DNA of 64,000 bases from a virus (IMGVR_UViG_3300032286_001614:1-64000); one strand, 5' to 3'; positions 53,899 through 63,890 are shown, counted from the first letter of the stretch. Numbers and translations are program-made. Notes: generated by a model not told the origin, from the letters alone.

Positions 53899-53906
53899 GT
53901 TTTTAA

Positions 53907-54398
53907 TTAATTACGCTTAGGAAAAATTTCTTTATTATCACGAATAAAACTATTCAGCGTCGCATAAGAATAGAAATTTAATTTTTCCACAATTTCACTA
54001 ACTTGCTGATTATTATCATTATAAAGAATCTTAACTTTATCTAAAAAGTTTTGGGATTCTTTATTATTTAAATCAGACAATTCTTTAATAGTGAATTTGA
54101 CCTTAGAATTTTCAATTTGCTCATTTTTAATTGTGCGAATTAAAGAAGAAAACTCTTCGATCCCACCCAGAACAGGAATAATTTCATTAAGAATAATACG
54201 AGCGATTTTCTGAGTATTATCGCCGTGAATTTCATTATGTTTATTACGCAATTCTTCAATTGCGCTATTAACAAACTTTTCTGGCAATCCCATTTTAGAA
54301 AATTCAGCTTTAATATTGCTATCGTCAAAAATTGGCGATGCAGGAATATTTTTAATATTCTTAACGGAGTTTTGCAGGGCATTAATAATTTCTTTCAT
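53907..54398 (-). CDS. Putative HTH DNA-binding protein, paralogue 2, 163 aa
   Basis: Paralogue of 46848-47336 (IINALQNSVKNIKNIPASPIF, GLPEKFVNSAIEEL, VKFTIKELSDL, KLNFYSYATLNSFIRDN). Same putative C-terminal HTH. As with paralogue 1, TACGTA sites lie on its 3' side. Leader has CCAATTT/AAATTGG (54441-54469) pairing. Duplicated regulator candidate. Confidence 0.65.
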   Translation of the reverse strand: MKEIINALQNSVKNIKNIPASPIFDDSNIKAEFSKMGLPEKFVNSAIEELRNKHNEIHGDNTQKIARIILNEIIPVLGGIEEFSSLIRTIKNEQIENSKVKFTIKELSDLNNKESQNFLDKVKILYNDNNQQVSEIVEKLNFYSYATLNSFIRDNKEIFPKRN

Positions 54399-54948
54399 AA
54401 CAATCTTTCTTTTTTTATATATAGGTTAATAATAACAAATCCAATTTTTTAAAAAATCGCACAAATTGGTTAAGCGGAAAAATAATAATAACAGGCGCAG
54501 GAATTTTTTAAACCCTATCCCAGCGCATTCGACTTTCAAAAAGCAAACCTAGCATGGATAACGAAGTAATTTTCCGCGTTATGGTCAATCTTTTTTTTAA
54601 AAAAAACATGGGTATTTCTACTTAGAAAAATATGTCATTTTACCTCTGAAAAAACATCATTTTAAGCATCATTTTTAATAGGGGAAATATGATAAAAAAA
54701 TATATAATATTATGTTTTAAAAAATGAGATAATAAATAGAAATGAATGCCATTACCCTCCCCCCTCTCAATCTTTATTTATTTATTTATTTGTCGTTTAT
54801 ATTTCATTAATATTCCATGAGTATTTTATCTATTCCCTATTGTTATTTCCCCCTATATATTTATCTCATTTGTTTTATTGTCTATATATAATATAATTGA
54901 ATAGAGTGATTTATTTGTTATTTTTATGTTGTAATAATTATGTTTTAA

Positions 54949-55010
54949 TTAAATCAAATAATTACATAAATCTCTTACAATAAGAGTTATATAGAAATTA
55001 TTTGATTTAA
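54949..55010. repeat. Nested inverted repeats
   Basis: Perfect 15-bp arms TTAAATCAAATAATT (54949-54963) and AATTATTTGATTTAA (54996-55010) enclose CTCTTA-CAA-TAAGAG (54972-54986). Confidence 0.8.
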
Positions 55011-55551
55011 TATTTTTGTTCAATTTTCCTTTGATTTATTTGCTCAAATTTTGAGCATATTATAGCATAAAAAATGAAGCACAAATGAGTAAAAAAAATG
55101 AATAAAAAAAACGACTAAAATTAAGTAAGAATTTGCCGTTCTAAATGTCCCATTTTATTAAGTGATAATTCCAAAATTATATTGTAAAATTAATATTTAT
55201 TTTTGATTTACGATAATAAAATTCATTATTTTAGTGTAAATGAAATCCGCTGATTATTTGCCATTTAATAATTTCAATAATAACCTTAATAGTTAATTTT
55301 GCAAATAATCTTATCGTTTATTAAACTTAGCTTTTTTTATTTATAAAATAGCCGATTTTTAGCCTTCTGAAAGTAGGGTCTGAAAATGGCAATTTTTGCC
55401 TCATTAAATGCCCGCAAATGGTGTTTTAACGCATTAAAAAGGTGCAAGGGTAGTCTGGACTAGGTTAAACGCTAGAAAACGCGCCAAAACGTAAGGAAAA
55501 TGCTTATTGAGAACGTGTCTCATCTAAGGGTAAAAAAATATATAAATAAAA

Positions 55552-55576
55552 AAATCCACCCGATTTATGGATGGAT
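55552..55576 (-). terminator. Terminator of 55603-55962
   Basis: AATCCA...TGGATT hairpin followed by Ts on the minus strand. Confidence 0.6.
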
Positions 55577-55602
55577 TGTTTTATGTTAAACTATTATCTT
55601 TT

Positions 55603-55962
55603 TTACTGCTTTAATGCAATTTTTATCTTTTTAAGAGTTTCTTCCTGAAGTAAATTATAATAAGAACTTTTATAAGATTCTGAACCTTGCATATAATATC
55701 TAACTCCCTCCGGCCAACCAATAACACGGTCAAAAAACATTTGATAAACACGCTCAGTAACTTTTCCAGTAACTTTAGAAACTTTATTCGCGCTATTTAG
55801 TATCTTATTGAATGCTTCGTAACCATTAAGATCGGGCTTTTCTAAACATTCAATCAGCCTAGCGATAACTTTTCTATCGGCTTTATTGATATATTCCGGC
55901 GTATCCCATATGGTTTTACGGCATTGCTTTTTGTAACAATAAAAAGAAGATGAAAGGCTCAT
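55603..55962 (-). CDS. Hypothetical protein, 119 aa
   Basis: Helical, basic protein with NKADRKVIARLIECLEKPDL and a C-terminal LLQEETLKKIKIALKQ. Follows the VWA gene by 22 bases and shares its terminator, so likely part of the same operon. Unknown. Confidence 0.6.
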   Translation of the reverse strand: MSLSSSFYCYKKQCRKTIWDTPEYINKADRKVIARLIECLEKPDLNGYEAFNKILNSANKVSKVTGKVTERVYQMFFDRVIGWPEGVRYYMQGSESYKSSYYNLLQEETLKKIKIALKQ

Positions 55963-55984
55963 TTTAAATAATAATTATATTAAA

Positions 55985-57304
<1,320 letters not shown>

Positions 57305-57378
57305 GGTTTTTTGATTGAGTCTATACTATAAAGGAAATAGCGGATAAGTAAAGAAAATAATGCTAATAATAAATAAAA

Positions 57379-57407
57379 ATGGGGCCAAGAATTAATCTTG
57401 ACCCCAT
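57379..57407 (-). terminator. Terminator of the MoxR gene
   Basis: ATGGGGCCAAGA / TCTTGACCCCAT hairpin around ATTAA. Confidence 0.85.
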
Positions 57408-57417
57408 TTTTTATTAA

Positions 57418-58428
57418 TTAAACTACAACGTCCTGATTTTCAACGTGCCACTTGATGTAAGTTGAAGTTTCCTTCATCTTTGGATTTTTCGTTACGATAA
57501 GTTTTACGGCGAAAGCCTCATATTCTTTTGGCAAACGCTTTAAATAAGTAACGATGGAATTGAAAGTTTTCTCATCCTTCGATTTATTGGCGAGAGCGGT
57601 CAAAACAAAATAAAGAACGTCCGGCTTGCTTGGAATATCTGCGCCAGACGGATTATTAATAATTTCCGTTGGAAGTTTTGCGATTGAAGTGCAAATTTTA
57701 TAAAAAGCCATGAATTCAGTAGCAAAAGATTCGCCAACTGAACCAGACCAAACTTCATGATTAATAACGCCATTATTAATCCAACGTCCGAGATTTGCAA
57801 TTGTGCGCGGGCAGGCGAAATTTTCGATATTCTTATTTTTAGAATCGAAAGTTGAAAGCATTGAAGGTTTTGCTTTGATATAAGCAATCAATTCATGCGG
57901 CATATTATTATTAATTGCCCAATTAATCCATGAATCACCGTCAATTTCAATTTTGAATATGCCAGCAAAACGTGAAAGAAGAGGAGTAATTAATCCAGAA
58001 ACACCAGCATTATCTGTTTTATCGTTTGTCGCGGCAATAAAACGAACCTTGTCAGAAATTTTCTTTCCGTTAATTTCACGGGCAAGAATAATTTGCATAA
58101 CAGAAGCTTGAACACTTTGAGGAGCTTGTCCTAAATCATCAAAAAAGACGACCAAATCTTTTTGAGCGGTCATCATTTTTTGTAAATCGCCGTAGGGAAT
58201 AAATTCTGCCGTCAATTCATTATTAACAACACCGGAAACAGGCAAACCCTTAAAATCAACAGGATTTGAAACAATAGGATGTTGAATCATTAATTCAAAT
58301 CCCATTTTGTTAATAACAATATCAGAAATAACATCTGATTTGCCGACGCCTGGCGCACCCTTTAATAATATATTCATATTATTTTTAATTGCGATAGGCA
58401 AAACATTATATAATTCAGTGATTTTCAT
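57418..58428 (-). CDS. MoxR-like AAA ATPase, 336 aa
   Basis: Walker A GAPGVGKS (24-31), Walker B LVVFFDDLG (D97, D98), sensor 1 IAATND (N135) and LLSRFAGIFKIEID with the arginine. The ATG at 58428 is chosen; the frame to 58464 lies in the leader. MoxR ATPases remodel partner proteins together with VWA proteins (next gene). Own promoter TTGATT-16-TATTGT and terminator. Confidence 0.85.
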   Translation of the reverse strand: MKITELYNVLPIAIKNNMNILLKGAPGVGKSDVISDIVINKMGFELMIQHPIVSNPVDFKGLPVSGVVNNELTAEFIPYGDLQKMMTAQKDLVVFFDDLGQAPQSVQASVMQIILAREINGKKISDKVRFIAATNDKTDNAGVSGLITPLLSRFAGIFKIEIDGDSWINWAINNNMPHELIAYIKAKPSMLSTFDSKNKNIENFACPRTIANLGRWINNGVINHEVWSGSVGESFATEFMAFYKICTSIAKLPTEIINNPSGADIPSKPDVLYFVLTALANKSKDEKTFNSIVTYLKRLPKEYEAFAVKLIVTKNPKMKETSTYIKWHVENQDVVV

Positions 58429-58452
58429 AGTTGGTTTTTGGGCTAGGTCAAA

Positions 58453-58480
58453 ACAATAACACAAATAGGGAGTGAATCAA
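58453..58480 (-). promoter_or_regulatory. Early promoter TTGATT-16-TATTGT
   Basis: -35 at 58480-58475, -10 at 58458-58453; leader GCCCAAAAACCAAC precedes the ATG at 58428. Confidence 0.65.
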
Positions 58481-58529
58481 GGTTTTTTTCTATTTTTTTT
58501 AAATAAAATATAATAAAATAAAATAAAAA

Positions 58530-58555
58530 GGGGCGGCTAAATTAATAACCACCCC
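58530..58555 (-). terminator. Terminator of 58568-59467
   Basis: GGGGCGG / CCACCCC hairpin with A/T loop. Confidence 0.7.
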
Positions 58556-58567
58556 GATTAAAACTAA

Positions 58568-59467
58568 TTAGAACGCGAAATCATCCATAACAGAAGAAAT
58601 CTTTTCAATCGCAGCCTTGGTTTTAATAATTGCATCTGCACGACCAGCGTCGGATTCACGAATATTTTCCGCATCCATGCCGCAAATATTCTTTTCAATA
58701 GAATCAAGAGTATCAGAAATCTTTTTATTGTCATTAATATTAAGTTCGCGAACCTCACGAATAATTTCGCAAACATTACTGACATTGGAAGTATGAAACT
58801 TAGAATCAAAATCCTGCAAACGATTAACTAGATGATTTAATTTATCATTAACACGATTCAAAACATCCATTTCCGCATTTTTAACAGCGGAATTGATATT
58901 ATCTTCAATTGATTTATTAATTTCTTCAATCTCTTCGTTTGAAAGAGCATTGCAACGGAAATCATTATCCTGAACAGGCGCAACATTTACTTTAGCATAA
59001 AAAGATTCTTTAAAAGAATTTATGCTAGGATAATCGGCGCGATTAAACATAACGCCGAGACTTTTACGTTCTACATAAAAATCATTATCAATAATTGACT
59101 GATATTCGTCGCAGGCTTGGTTTACAAGATCATAAAATTTACGAACATTATCTTCCAATTCCGATTTAACTTTAGCATAATTGGAAATTTTAATAATACG
59201 GTTGCCATCATTTCCCCATGCGGCAGTTTTGGAATAAAAATCCAAGCGCATCTTTTGAGAAAAAGAAACAACAGCGGCAGTTGCTTTATTGCGCAATAAA
59301 GATTTATTCACACGAATATAATCCGTTGAACCACCGACATTATTCGCAGTTTCCTGCGATTGTTTTTTATCTTTTTTATTAACAGAAAAAGTTCCGATAT
59401 TAATCGAAACTAGAATTGCTTTTTCAGCAAGTGATTTAACTTTAACAGTAGGATTATTGTTTTCCAT
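58568..59467 (-). CDS. DUF3150-like protein, 299 aa
   Basis: Resembles DUF3150 proteins that accompany MoxR-VWA genes: an N-terminal IGTFSVNKKDK strand, VNKSLLRNKATAAVVSFSQK helix, DFYSKTAAWGNDGNRII, then long helices with VKSELEDNVRKFYDLVNQAC. Assigned on pattern and neighbourhood; not searched. Own promoter and terminator, yet adjacent to the other two genes. Confidence 0.55.
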   Translation of the reverse strand: MENNNPTVKVKSLAEKAILVSINIGTFSVNKKDKKQSQETANNVGGSTDYIRVNKSLLRNKATAAVVSFSQKMRLDFYSKTAAWGNDGNRIIKISNYAKVKSELEDNVRKFYDLVNQACDEYQSIIDNDFYVERKSLGVMFNRADYPSINSFKESFYAKVNVAPVQDNDFRCNALSNEEIEEINKSIEDNINSAVKNAEMDVLNRVNDKLNHLVNRLQDFDSKFHTSNVSNVCEIIREVRELNINDNKKISDTLDSIEKNICGMDAENIRESDAGRADAIIKTKAAIEKISSVMDDFAF

Positions 59468-59491
59468 TATGGTTTTTGGGTTGAGGACAAT

Positions 59492-59519
59492 AGAATAGAC
59501 TAAGCAGGGTAAGAATCAA
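59492..59519 (-). promoter_or_regulatory. Early promoter TTGATT-16-TATTCT
   Basis: -35 at 59519-59514, -10 at 59497-59492; leader CAACCCAAAAACCATA precedes the ATG at 59467. Confidence 0.65.
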
Positions 59520-59566
59520 GTTTTTTTTTCGTTTTTTTAAAAAAAATTAACATCAATAATTATCAA

Positions 59567-60040
59567 TCATAAGCACAATTCTTTAATCATCTTATAATTA
59601 ATATTTTGAGAATCAAGGGCTATTTGCATATCTTCAAGGCATTCATTTAAAAATGCCCCGCTTAAATAAACTTCATCATTTTTTAATTCACGAATCCAAT
59701 CTTCTATAAGAACAGCTTCAGAATGATTACCACCATTAACAAAATTATTGGGTTCATTTTTTATATTTTCTTTATCCCATCCATAAGCATATTCATGATA
59801 ATCTGTTATAAAAGTTCCAATGTTAGGATATTCATTATAAAAATCATATTTTCCTTTAAAGCCATGACCATTTTTAAAAAACCAACTTGGCAATTCAAAA
59901 TTTGTCAGAATAACTTTATCGAATTTATTTGCTTCTAAATATTCGCCAAACTTATATTCTAATTTCCAGAATGAAGTTCCGGCATTTTTATAACCACGTT
60001 CCCAAATTCCCTCTAAATGATGAATGATGATTGTTTTCAT
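59567..60040 (-). CDS. Hypothetical protein, 157 aa
   Basis: The ATG at 60040 is chosen over a TTG at 60049, which falls in the promoter. Acidic and aromatic (WFFKNGHGFKGKYDFYNEYP). MKTIIIHHLEGIWERGY looks like the first strand and loop of an alpha/beta fold. Unknown. Confidence 0.6.
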   Translation of the reverse strand: MKTIIIHHLEGIWERGYKNAGTSFWKLEYKFGEYLEANKFDKVILTNFELPSWFFKNGHGFKGKYDFYNEYPNIGTFITDYHEYAYGWDKENIKNEPNNFVNGGNHSEAVLIEDWIRELKNDEVYLSGAFLNECLEDMQIALDSQNINYKMIKELCL

Positions 60041-60047
60041 TTCAATC

Positions 60048-60075
60048 AAGATAGATTAAATCTAGGATAAATCAA
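60048..60075 (-). promoter_or_regulatory. Early promoter TTGATT-16-TATCTT
   Basis: -35 at 60075-60070, -10 at 60053-60048, directly before the ATG at 60040, so the leader is very short. Confidence 0.6.
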
Positions 60076-60106
60076 GAAAATTATTATTTTTATTTAAAAT
60101 TATTTA

Positions 60107-60298
60107 TTATCGCATCATACGACCTAAATAAGAACCATAACAATTTCTGCGAGTTTTCTTTTCAATCATTTCCCTTTCTTCTTTTGTAACAAGTAAAATT
60201 TCCCCGCCAGTTTTATGTCCATAATGTTGAATTGCAAACATTTTTGGGCGTGGGCCATTAATAATATCGTTAAGAGAAGCAGCTTTTACGAGAGCCAT
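60107..60298 (-). CDS. Hypothetical protein, 63 aa
   Basis: Basic C-terminus (EREMIEKKTRRNCYGSYLGRMMR) and a MALVKAASLNDIINGPRPKM start. Follows 60325-60552 by 26 bases with no promoter of its own. Unknown. Confidence 0.55.
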   Translation of the reverse strand: MALVKAASLNDIINGPRPKMFAIQHYGHKTGGEILLVTKEEREMIEKKTRRNCYGSYLGRMMR

Positions 60299-60324
60299 TT
60301 TAATAAAATGATTTTAATTAATTA

Positions 60325-60552
60325 TTATTCTTGATTAGATCTCCAAAGTTTAGGCCCATAGCCTTCATATCCTTCTGTAACTAGAAAACGAATTTCTTTA
60401 TTTTCTTTAATCCAATATCCATTTACAGTCCATTTTTTCTTAATTTCGTCATAAACGGTATCATTAAGAGCGCGAAATTCATGATATTTTCCATTGCAAG
60501 ATTCATAGAATATTTCATCTTTTTTAATTTCTTTTATGTGAATGAAGCGCAT
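60325..60552 (-). CDS. Hypothetical protein, 75 aa
   Basis: The ATG at 60552 is chosen; a TTG at 60582 lies in the leader just after the -10. Mixed beta/charged protein (EIFYESCNGKYHEFRAL; KKWTVNGYWIKENKEIRFLV). Promoter TTGGCT-16-TATCAT at 60611-60584. Confidence 0.55.
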   Translation of the reverse strand: MRFIHIKEIKKDEIFYESCNGKYHEFRALNDTVYDEIKKKWTVNGYWIKENKEIRFLVTEGYEGYGPKLWRSNQE

Positions 60553-60583
60553 ATTTTTAGGTAGTTTGGGTTGATTCGCCAAA

Positions 60584-60611
60584 ATGATACTCTATTTGCA
60601 GAAAAAGCCAA
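60584..60611 (-). promoter_or_regulatory. Early promoter TTGGCT-16-TATCAT
   Basis: -35 at 60611-60606, -10 at 60589-60584; leader has CAACCCAAACTACC. Confidence 0.6.
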
Positions 60612-60625
60612 GCATTTTTTTAAAA

Positions 60626-60832
60626 TTATTTTAATTTAATTTCCCTATTTCCGGTTCTATCAAAAACAAAATCATATTCAACTCCGCCTGCTTTTGCCCA
60701 ATCAGGAATTATATGATTCTTAATTAATAAATCTACTTTTTCGGCAGAATATTCTCCAAAAAAATGGGTTGTATAAACAAGATTTGTTTTTTTAGAACAA
60801 TATTCTAAATAATGATATTGTGCAATATTCAT
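60626..60832 (-). CDS. Hypothetical protein, 68 aa
   Basis: Short alpha/beta-like protein (YHYLEYCSKKTNLVYTTHFF; AEKVDLLIKNHIIPDW). Overlaps the upstream gene by 4 bases, part of the four-gene run 60626-61725. Unknown. Confidence 0.6.
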   Translation of the reverse strand: MNIAQYHYLEYCSKKTNLVYTTHFFGEYSAEKVDLLIKNHIIPDWAKAGGVEYDFVFDRTGNREIKLK

Positions 60833-61023
60833 TCTACTTCGTCGCTTTGAATCTTTTGCTCAAGAATAATAAACTTATATGTATTCTTTTTAATTAACTC
60901 ATCTTTTATTTGCCGCGCAATCTCAATTTTATCTGTTTGCGCCCAAACATCAAAAGCCCAGCCTTTATTTCTGACTAAGCCGACTGAATATTTAGTATCG
61001 TTGCCATCAAATAGAATTTTCAT
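60829..61023 (-). CDS. Hypothetical protein, 64 aa
   Basis: The ATG at 61023 overlaps the previous stop as ATGA; this coupling favours it over a TTG at 61032. KILFDGNDTKYSVGLVRNKG then DKIEIARQIKDELIKK. Unknown. Confidence 0.6.
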   Translation of the reverse strand: MKILFDGNDTKYSVGLVRNKGWAFDVWAQTDKIEIARQIKDELIKKNTYKFIILEQKIQSDEVE

Positions 61024-61541
61024 GCGGCGCAAAGCTCATTTAATCTTTTTTCACAATGATTAATTTCTGATTGTAGTTGATATTGAGTATCATAATCTTT
61101 TGTGTTTAATAATTCTTTTTTAGAATTATCAATTATATTTTGATAATGACTTATTGAGAATCTGTGCTCCTCTTCTTTTGTATATCCTGCCATTTCCCCA
61201 CGATAACCAAGGGCGCGTAAATGCTCCTTAGACAAAATCAGAGGCTTGCCATATATTTTAATAAGATGATTAAATTCTTCTATATCAGAAATTACTGATT
61301 GTTCAAATCTTTCCAAATCAAAATCAATAGTTTGTGCTAGTGAGCATTCCCCATTTGAAATTTTTTGATAATATTTATGAAATAAACCATCAGACCAACC
61401 AAAAATTTTATCAGAATCTCCTCCAAGTGGGAAAGATTCGCGTGGATCAAAATAATTACCTTGCCAAGTGATTGTTTTAAAAGATAGGTCGAGACTGAGA
61501 TTATAAGCCTCATTCATTAAATCTTGCAATGATTTATTCAT
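61020..61541 (-). CDS. Hypothetical protein, 173 aa
   Basis: Helical protein with FDPRESFPLGGDSDKIFGWS and a C-terminal coiled coil (SHYQNIIDNSKKELLNTKDY; LQSEINHCEKRLNEL). Couples to its neighbours by 4-base overlap and a 1-base gap. No family recognised. Confidence 0.65.
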   Translation of the reverse strand: MNKSLQDLMNEAYNLSLDLSFKTITWQGNYFDPRESFPLGGDSDKIFGWSDGLFHKYYQKISNGECSLAQTIDFDLERFEQSVISDIEEFNHLIKIYGKPLILSKEHLRALGYRGEMAGYTKEEEHRFSISHYQNIIDNSKKELLNTKDYDTQYQLQSEINHCEKRLNELCAA

Positions 61542-61542
61542 A

Positions 61543-61725
61543 TTAATTATTAATAAAGATTTGTAAAAATTGTTTATCTCTTAGATATAATCCAGCATTA
61601 ATTTGACGATAAGATTTATTTGAATTTGATTTAATATAATTTTTCTGATAATTCCAATATCTAAGCACACGTTCACGCAATTTTTCTTCTGTCCAACCTA
61701 ACTCAATTAATTTAAATTTTGTCAT
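61543..61725 (-). CDS. Hypothetical protein, 60 aa
   Basis: Basic (RERVLRYWNYQKNYIKSNSN). First gene of the run ending at 60626, with promoter TTGACT-16-TATTAT at 61774-61747. Possibly nucleic-acid binding by charge only. Confidence 0.55.
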   Translation of the reverse strand: MTKFKLIELGWTEEKLRERVLRYWNYQKNYIKSNSNKSYRQINAGLYLRDKQFLQIFINN

Positions 61726-61746
61726 TGTAGTTTTGATTCACTCTCC

Positions 61747-61774
61747 ATAATAGATTAACAGAGGGTAAAGTCAA
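61747..61774 (-). promoter_or_regulatory. Early promoter TTGACT-16-TATTAT
   Basis: -35 at 61774-61769, -10 at 61752-61747, upstream of the four-gene run 60626-61725. Confidence 0.65.
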
Positions 61775-61780
61775 GCATTT

Positions 61781-61936
61781 TTATGGATTTTTCGGCGGAT
61801 TTATTCCAATAAAAACATTAGGTCTATCTGTTAAAAGATAATGTTTCCACCAAGTCATATTATAACCTGACTGAAAATAAATAAATCGCCCGCATTTTGA
61901 TTTAATATGAGGTAAACGCTGGATATTATATAACAT
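61781..61936 (-). CDS. Hypothetical protein, 51 aa
   Basis: The ATG at 61936 follows the preceding stop by one base. A longer frame to 62002 overlaps that gene and is rejected. SKCGRFIYFQSGYNMTWWKH and PNVFIGINPPKNP. Unknown. Confidence 0.5.
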   Translation of the reverse strand: MLYNIQRLPHIKSKCGRFIYFQSGYNMTWWKHYLLTDRPNVFIGINPPKNP

Positions 61937-61937
61937 T

Positions 61938-62192
61938 TTAATTAATTTCAAAATCTGAAATTTCAACATCTTCAAGTGCTTCTTGATAAACAACTTTACC
62001 AATCATTTGAAATGGGTCTAATTGAATAACTTTACCACAATCAGTATTTTCCGCACAATGGGAAATTGTGGTAGCATATTTTCCAGAATTCAAACCGTCG
62101 ATAAACTCTTCATCGGATATATCAATAAAAAGCTCAATATCTTGTAGGATATTTCCATTTATTTGCGCGAAGATAGATATGTTTTTGTTCAT
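61938..62192 (-). CDS. Hypothetical acidic protein, 84 aa
   Basis: Acidic protein (IELFIDISDEEFIDGLNSG; EALEDVEISDFEIN) that could mimic DNA or bind a basic partner by charge alone. Four bases after the next upstream gene. Unknown. Confidence 0.6.
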   Translation of the reverse strand: MNKNISIFAQINGNILQDIELFIDISDEEFIDGLNSGKYATTISHCAENTDCGKVIQLDPFQMIGKVVYQEALEDVEISDFEIN

Positions 62193-62196
62193 TTTA

Positions 62197-62493
62197 TTAT
62201 AGGAGTTTAAATGCTTTTTTGAGAGCGGTTTCTAGCGTAACATCATTTGTATTATCAGGATAAAGGGAAAAATGCCAATCAAAATCTAAAACTCGCTTTC
62301 TATTATTAAAACGTGGATGGGAATCATCAAAACGCTTTTCATCACAAATATGATGCCAAATTGTCCACATTTCAAATGTTTTAATATCGCCTTTCTTGTT
62401 TTTAATATCTTCTAATACAGAAGGAAAACGTGCGATAAGATAATTACGAATATTATCTACCATCATATTAAGAGTATCAGGTTTTACTTTCAT
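62197..62493 (-). CDS. Hypothetical protein, 98 aa
   Basis: Helical N-terminus (NMMVDNIRNYLIARFPSVLE) and FEMWTIWHHICDEKRF. Promoter TTGCAA-16-TAATTT at 62542-62515. First gene of the run 61781-62493. Unknown. Confidence 0.6.
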   Translation of the reverse strand: MKVKPDTLNMMVDNIRNYLIARFPSVLEDIKNKKGDIKTFEMWTIWHHICDEKRFDDSHPRFNNRKRVLDFDWHFSLYPDNTNDVTLETALKKAFKLL

Positions 62494-62514
62494 AGTGATT
62501 TTAATTTCGCTACT

Positions 62515-62542
62515 AAATTAGCACACTCAAAACAAATTGCAA
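62515..62542 (-). promoter_or_regulatory. Early promoter TTGCAA-16-TAATTT
   Basis: -35 at 62542-62537, -10 at 62520-62515, upstream of the ATG at 62493; weak boxes but the same spacing as the family. Confidence 0.45.
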
Positions 62543-62554
62543 GAAAATAATAAA

Positions 62555-62860
62555 TTAATTTGGCTCTATCCAACATTCATGACCATGATCATAATCATAA
62601 AAAATCTTATGACCTTTTAGAGTATGCTTCCCCACATATTCAAAAACACCAGCAATATATTGAACATCTTGATATTCTTTTATATCATAAAGACGTATTC
62701 CTCCGTAGTAATCAACACTTTTAAGTTTTCCTACGGTTATTTTTGTTTGTCCATATATTCCGACACAATGTTTAACTTTATATTCTTTATTTTCTACGAG
62801 TGGATTGCCATCTTTGTCAAGATAGGTATAAAACTCTCCGTTTGTGCTTTTAATTTTCAT
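62555..62860 (-). CDS. Hypothetical protein, 101 aa
   Basis: Beta-rich small protein (GEFYTYLDKDGNPL; YKVKHCVGIYGQTKITVGKL; GGIRLYDIKEY), plausibly a small barrel. One base from the upstream gene, so co-transcribed. Unknown. Confidence 0.6.
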   Translation of the reverse strand: MKIKSTNGEFYTYLDKDGNPLVENKEYKVKHCVGIYGQTKITVGKLKSVDYYGGIRLYDIKEYQDVQYIAGVFEYVGKHTLKGHKIFYDYDHGHECWIEPN

Positions 62861-62861
62861 A

Positions 62862-63215
62862 TTAAACTTCTAGTGGATCTTTTTGTTTATTTTTAGTAAA
62901 ATCGTGCAATATAACTGGTTGATTATGATTATCCTTAAAAACAATATATTTAACAGAACGTAGTTTTCCTTTGGATTTTTCAACCAAAATATCATTTACG
63001 CAAGCATTAACGAAAGAAACAACTTTTTCATTAGTTATCTGAGTAATGAAAGATTTTCTAAACCAACGCTGCATTTTATAATGCACCGATGATTTAGATT
63101 TAATTTTTTGATGCGCCAAACCCAAAACAAAAATTTGATAAGGGCGTGGATTTTTAAAATCCCAAGGCATATTTGGAATTGAATTATTATTTATTGGTAA
63201 ACGATTGTTTTTCAT
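62862..63215 (-). CDS. Hypothetical basic protein, 117 aa
   Basis: Asn/Pro-rich start (NRLPINNNSIPNMPWDF) then basic segments (QRWFRKSFITQI; KSKGKLRSVKYIVF). Promoter TTGATT-16-TAGTCT at 63265-63238. Unknown. Confidence 0.6.
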   Translation of the reverse strand: MKNNRLPINNNSIPNMPWDFKNPRPYQIFVLGLAHQKIKSKSSVHYKMQRWFRKSFITQITNEKVVSFVNACVNDILVEKSKGKLRSVKYIVFKDNHNQPVILHDFTKNKQKDPLEV

Positions 63216-63237
63216 GAATAGATTGATTCACGACAAA

Positions 63238-63265
63238 AGACTACCATAACCCACGCCCAAATCAA
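63238..63265 (-). promoter_or_regulatory. Early promoter TTGATT-16-TAGTCT
   Basis: -35 at 63265-63260, -10 at 63243-63238, upstream of 62862-63215. Confidence 0.55.
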
Positions 63266-63306
63266 GATAATTCTTCGATTTTTTTTATTTATTTGTCGAG
63301 TTATTA

Positions 63307-63681
63307 TTAATAGATAGCACCGTTTAAATTACAGATACAAAATTCTTTAGTATATTCTTTGTCTTCATAAATACTAAGTATAACAGATTTTGCATTCTGC
63401 ATAATTTCAATATATTTTGACGGCATTATCGCCATAATATTATTTTCTACTAGATTTTTTAAATCTTGTATATTTTTCAAATCCACGTAAAGAAAAAATG
63501 GTGATTCTAATTCTTCAAGACGAATTAATACATTTTTAGGATTTTCTGAAACAATATTTTCTTGTAATATTTTATCTATATCTTTTTTATTACCTTGATA
63601 AATATCACGATTATATGCTGTTATTAAATCTTTAATCTCTTCTATTGAAGCCTTAAATTCTATACATTTTTCTATTTTCAT
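63307..63681 (-). CDS. Hypothetical protein, 124 aa
   Basis: Alpha/beta protein (IEKCIEFKASIEEIKDLITA; NVLIRLEELESPFFLYVDL; KSVILSIYEDKEY). Starts 4 bases after the preceding small gene ends. Unknown. Confidence 0.6.
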   Translation of the reverse strand: MKIEKCIEFKASIEEIKDLITAYNRDIYQGNKKDIDKILQENIVSENPKNVLIRLEELESPFFLYVDLKNIQDLKNLVENNIMAIMPSKYIEIMQNAKSVILSIYEDKEYTKEFCICNLNGAIY

Positions 63682-63685
63682 ATTA

Positions 63686-63853
63686 TTACTTTTTATTTTG
63701 ATTTTTAATTAGTTGTTTTAGTCCGATAAGAGTGTCGGCACGAAATTTATTTCCAAAATCATCTTTTCCCATCCATTTGATATGGGCGATATTTTTAAAA
63801 ATAGTAAAATTAAAATATTTACTATGATAGATAGTTGAATAATCGTTAAACAT
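63686..63853 (-). CDS. Small hypothetical protein, 55 aa
   Basis: Starts at the ATG at 63853 and ends 4 bases before the next gene. Contains NIAHIKWMGKDDFGNKFRAD and a Lys/Asn-rich end. Promoter TTGACT-16-TACTTT at 63890-63863. Unknown. Confidence 0.55.
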   Translation of the reverse strand: MFNDYSTIYHSKYFNFTIFKNIAHIKWMGKDDFGNKFRADTLIGLKQLIKNQNKK

Positions 63854-63862
63854 AAAGATTTA

Positions 63863-63890
63863 AAAGTAGTATATCAGAATGAGAAGTCAA
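63863..63890 (-). promoter_or_regulatory. Early promoter TTGACT-16-TACTTT
   Basis: -35 at 63890-63885, -10 at 63868-63863, upstream of the ATG at 63853. Confidence 0.5.

Larger units (their letters stand above)
54399..55602. other. A+T-rich non-coding region of 1.2 kb
   Basis: No gene found. Contains leader pairing near 54441-54469, a pyrimidine-rich plus strand from about 54750, nested palindromes at 54949-55010, GCTCAAATTTTGAGC near 55044 and a 36-base stretch near 55476 resembling 46657. Possible origin or control region. Confidence 0.5.

Noticed and set aside
54399-55602. tRNA or rRNA genes in the long gene-free regions
   Set aside because: No cloverleaf with the TTCGA-type T-arm or rRNA-like segments was found by eye.
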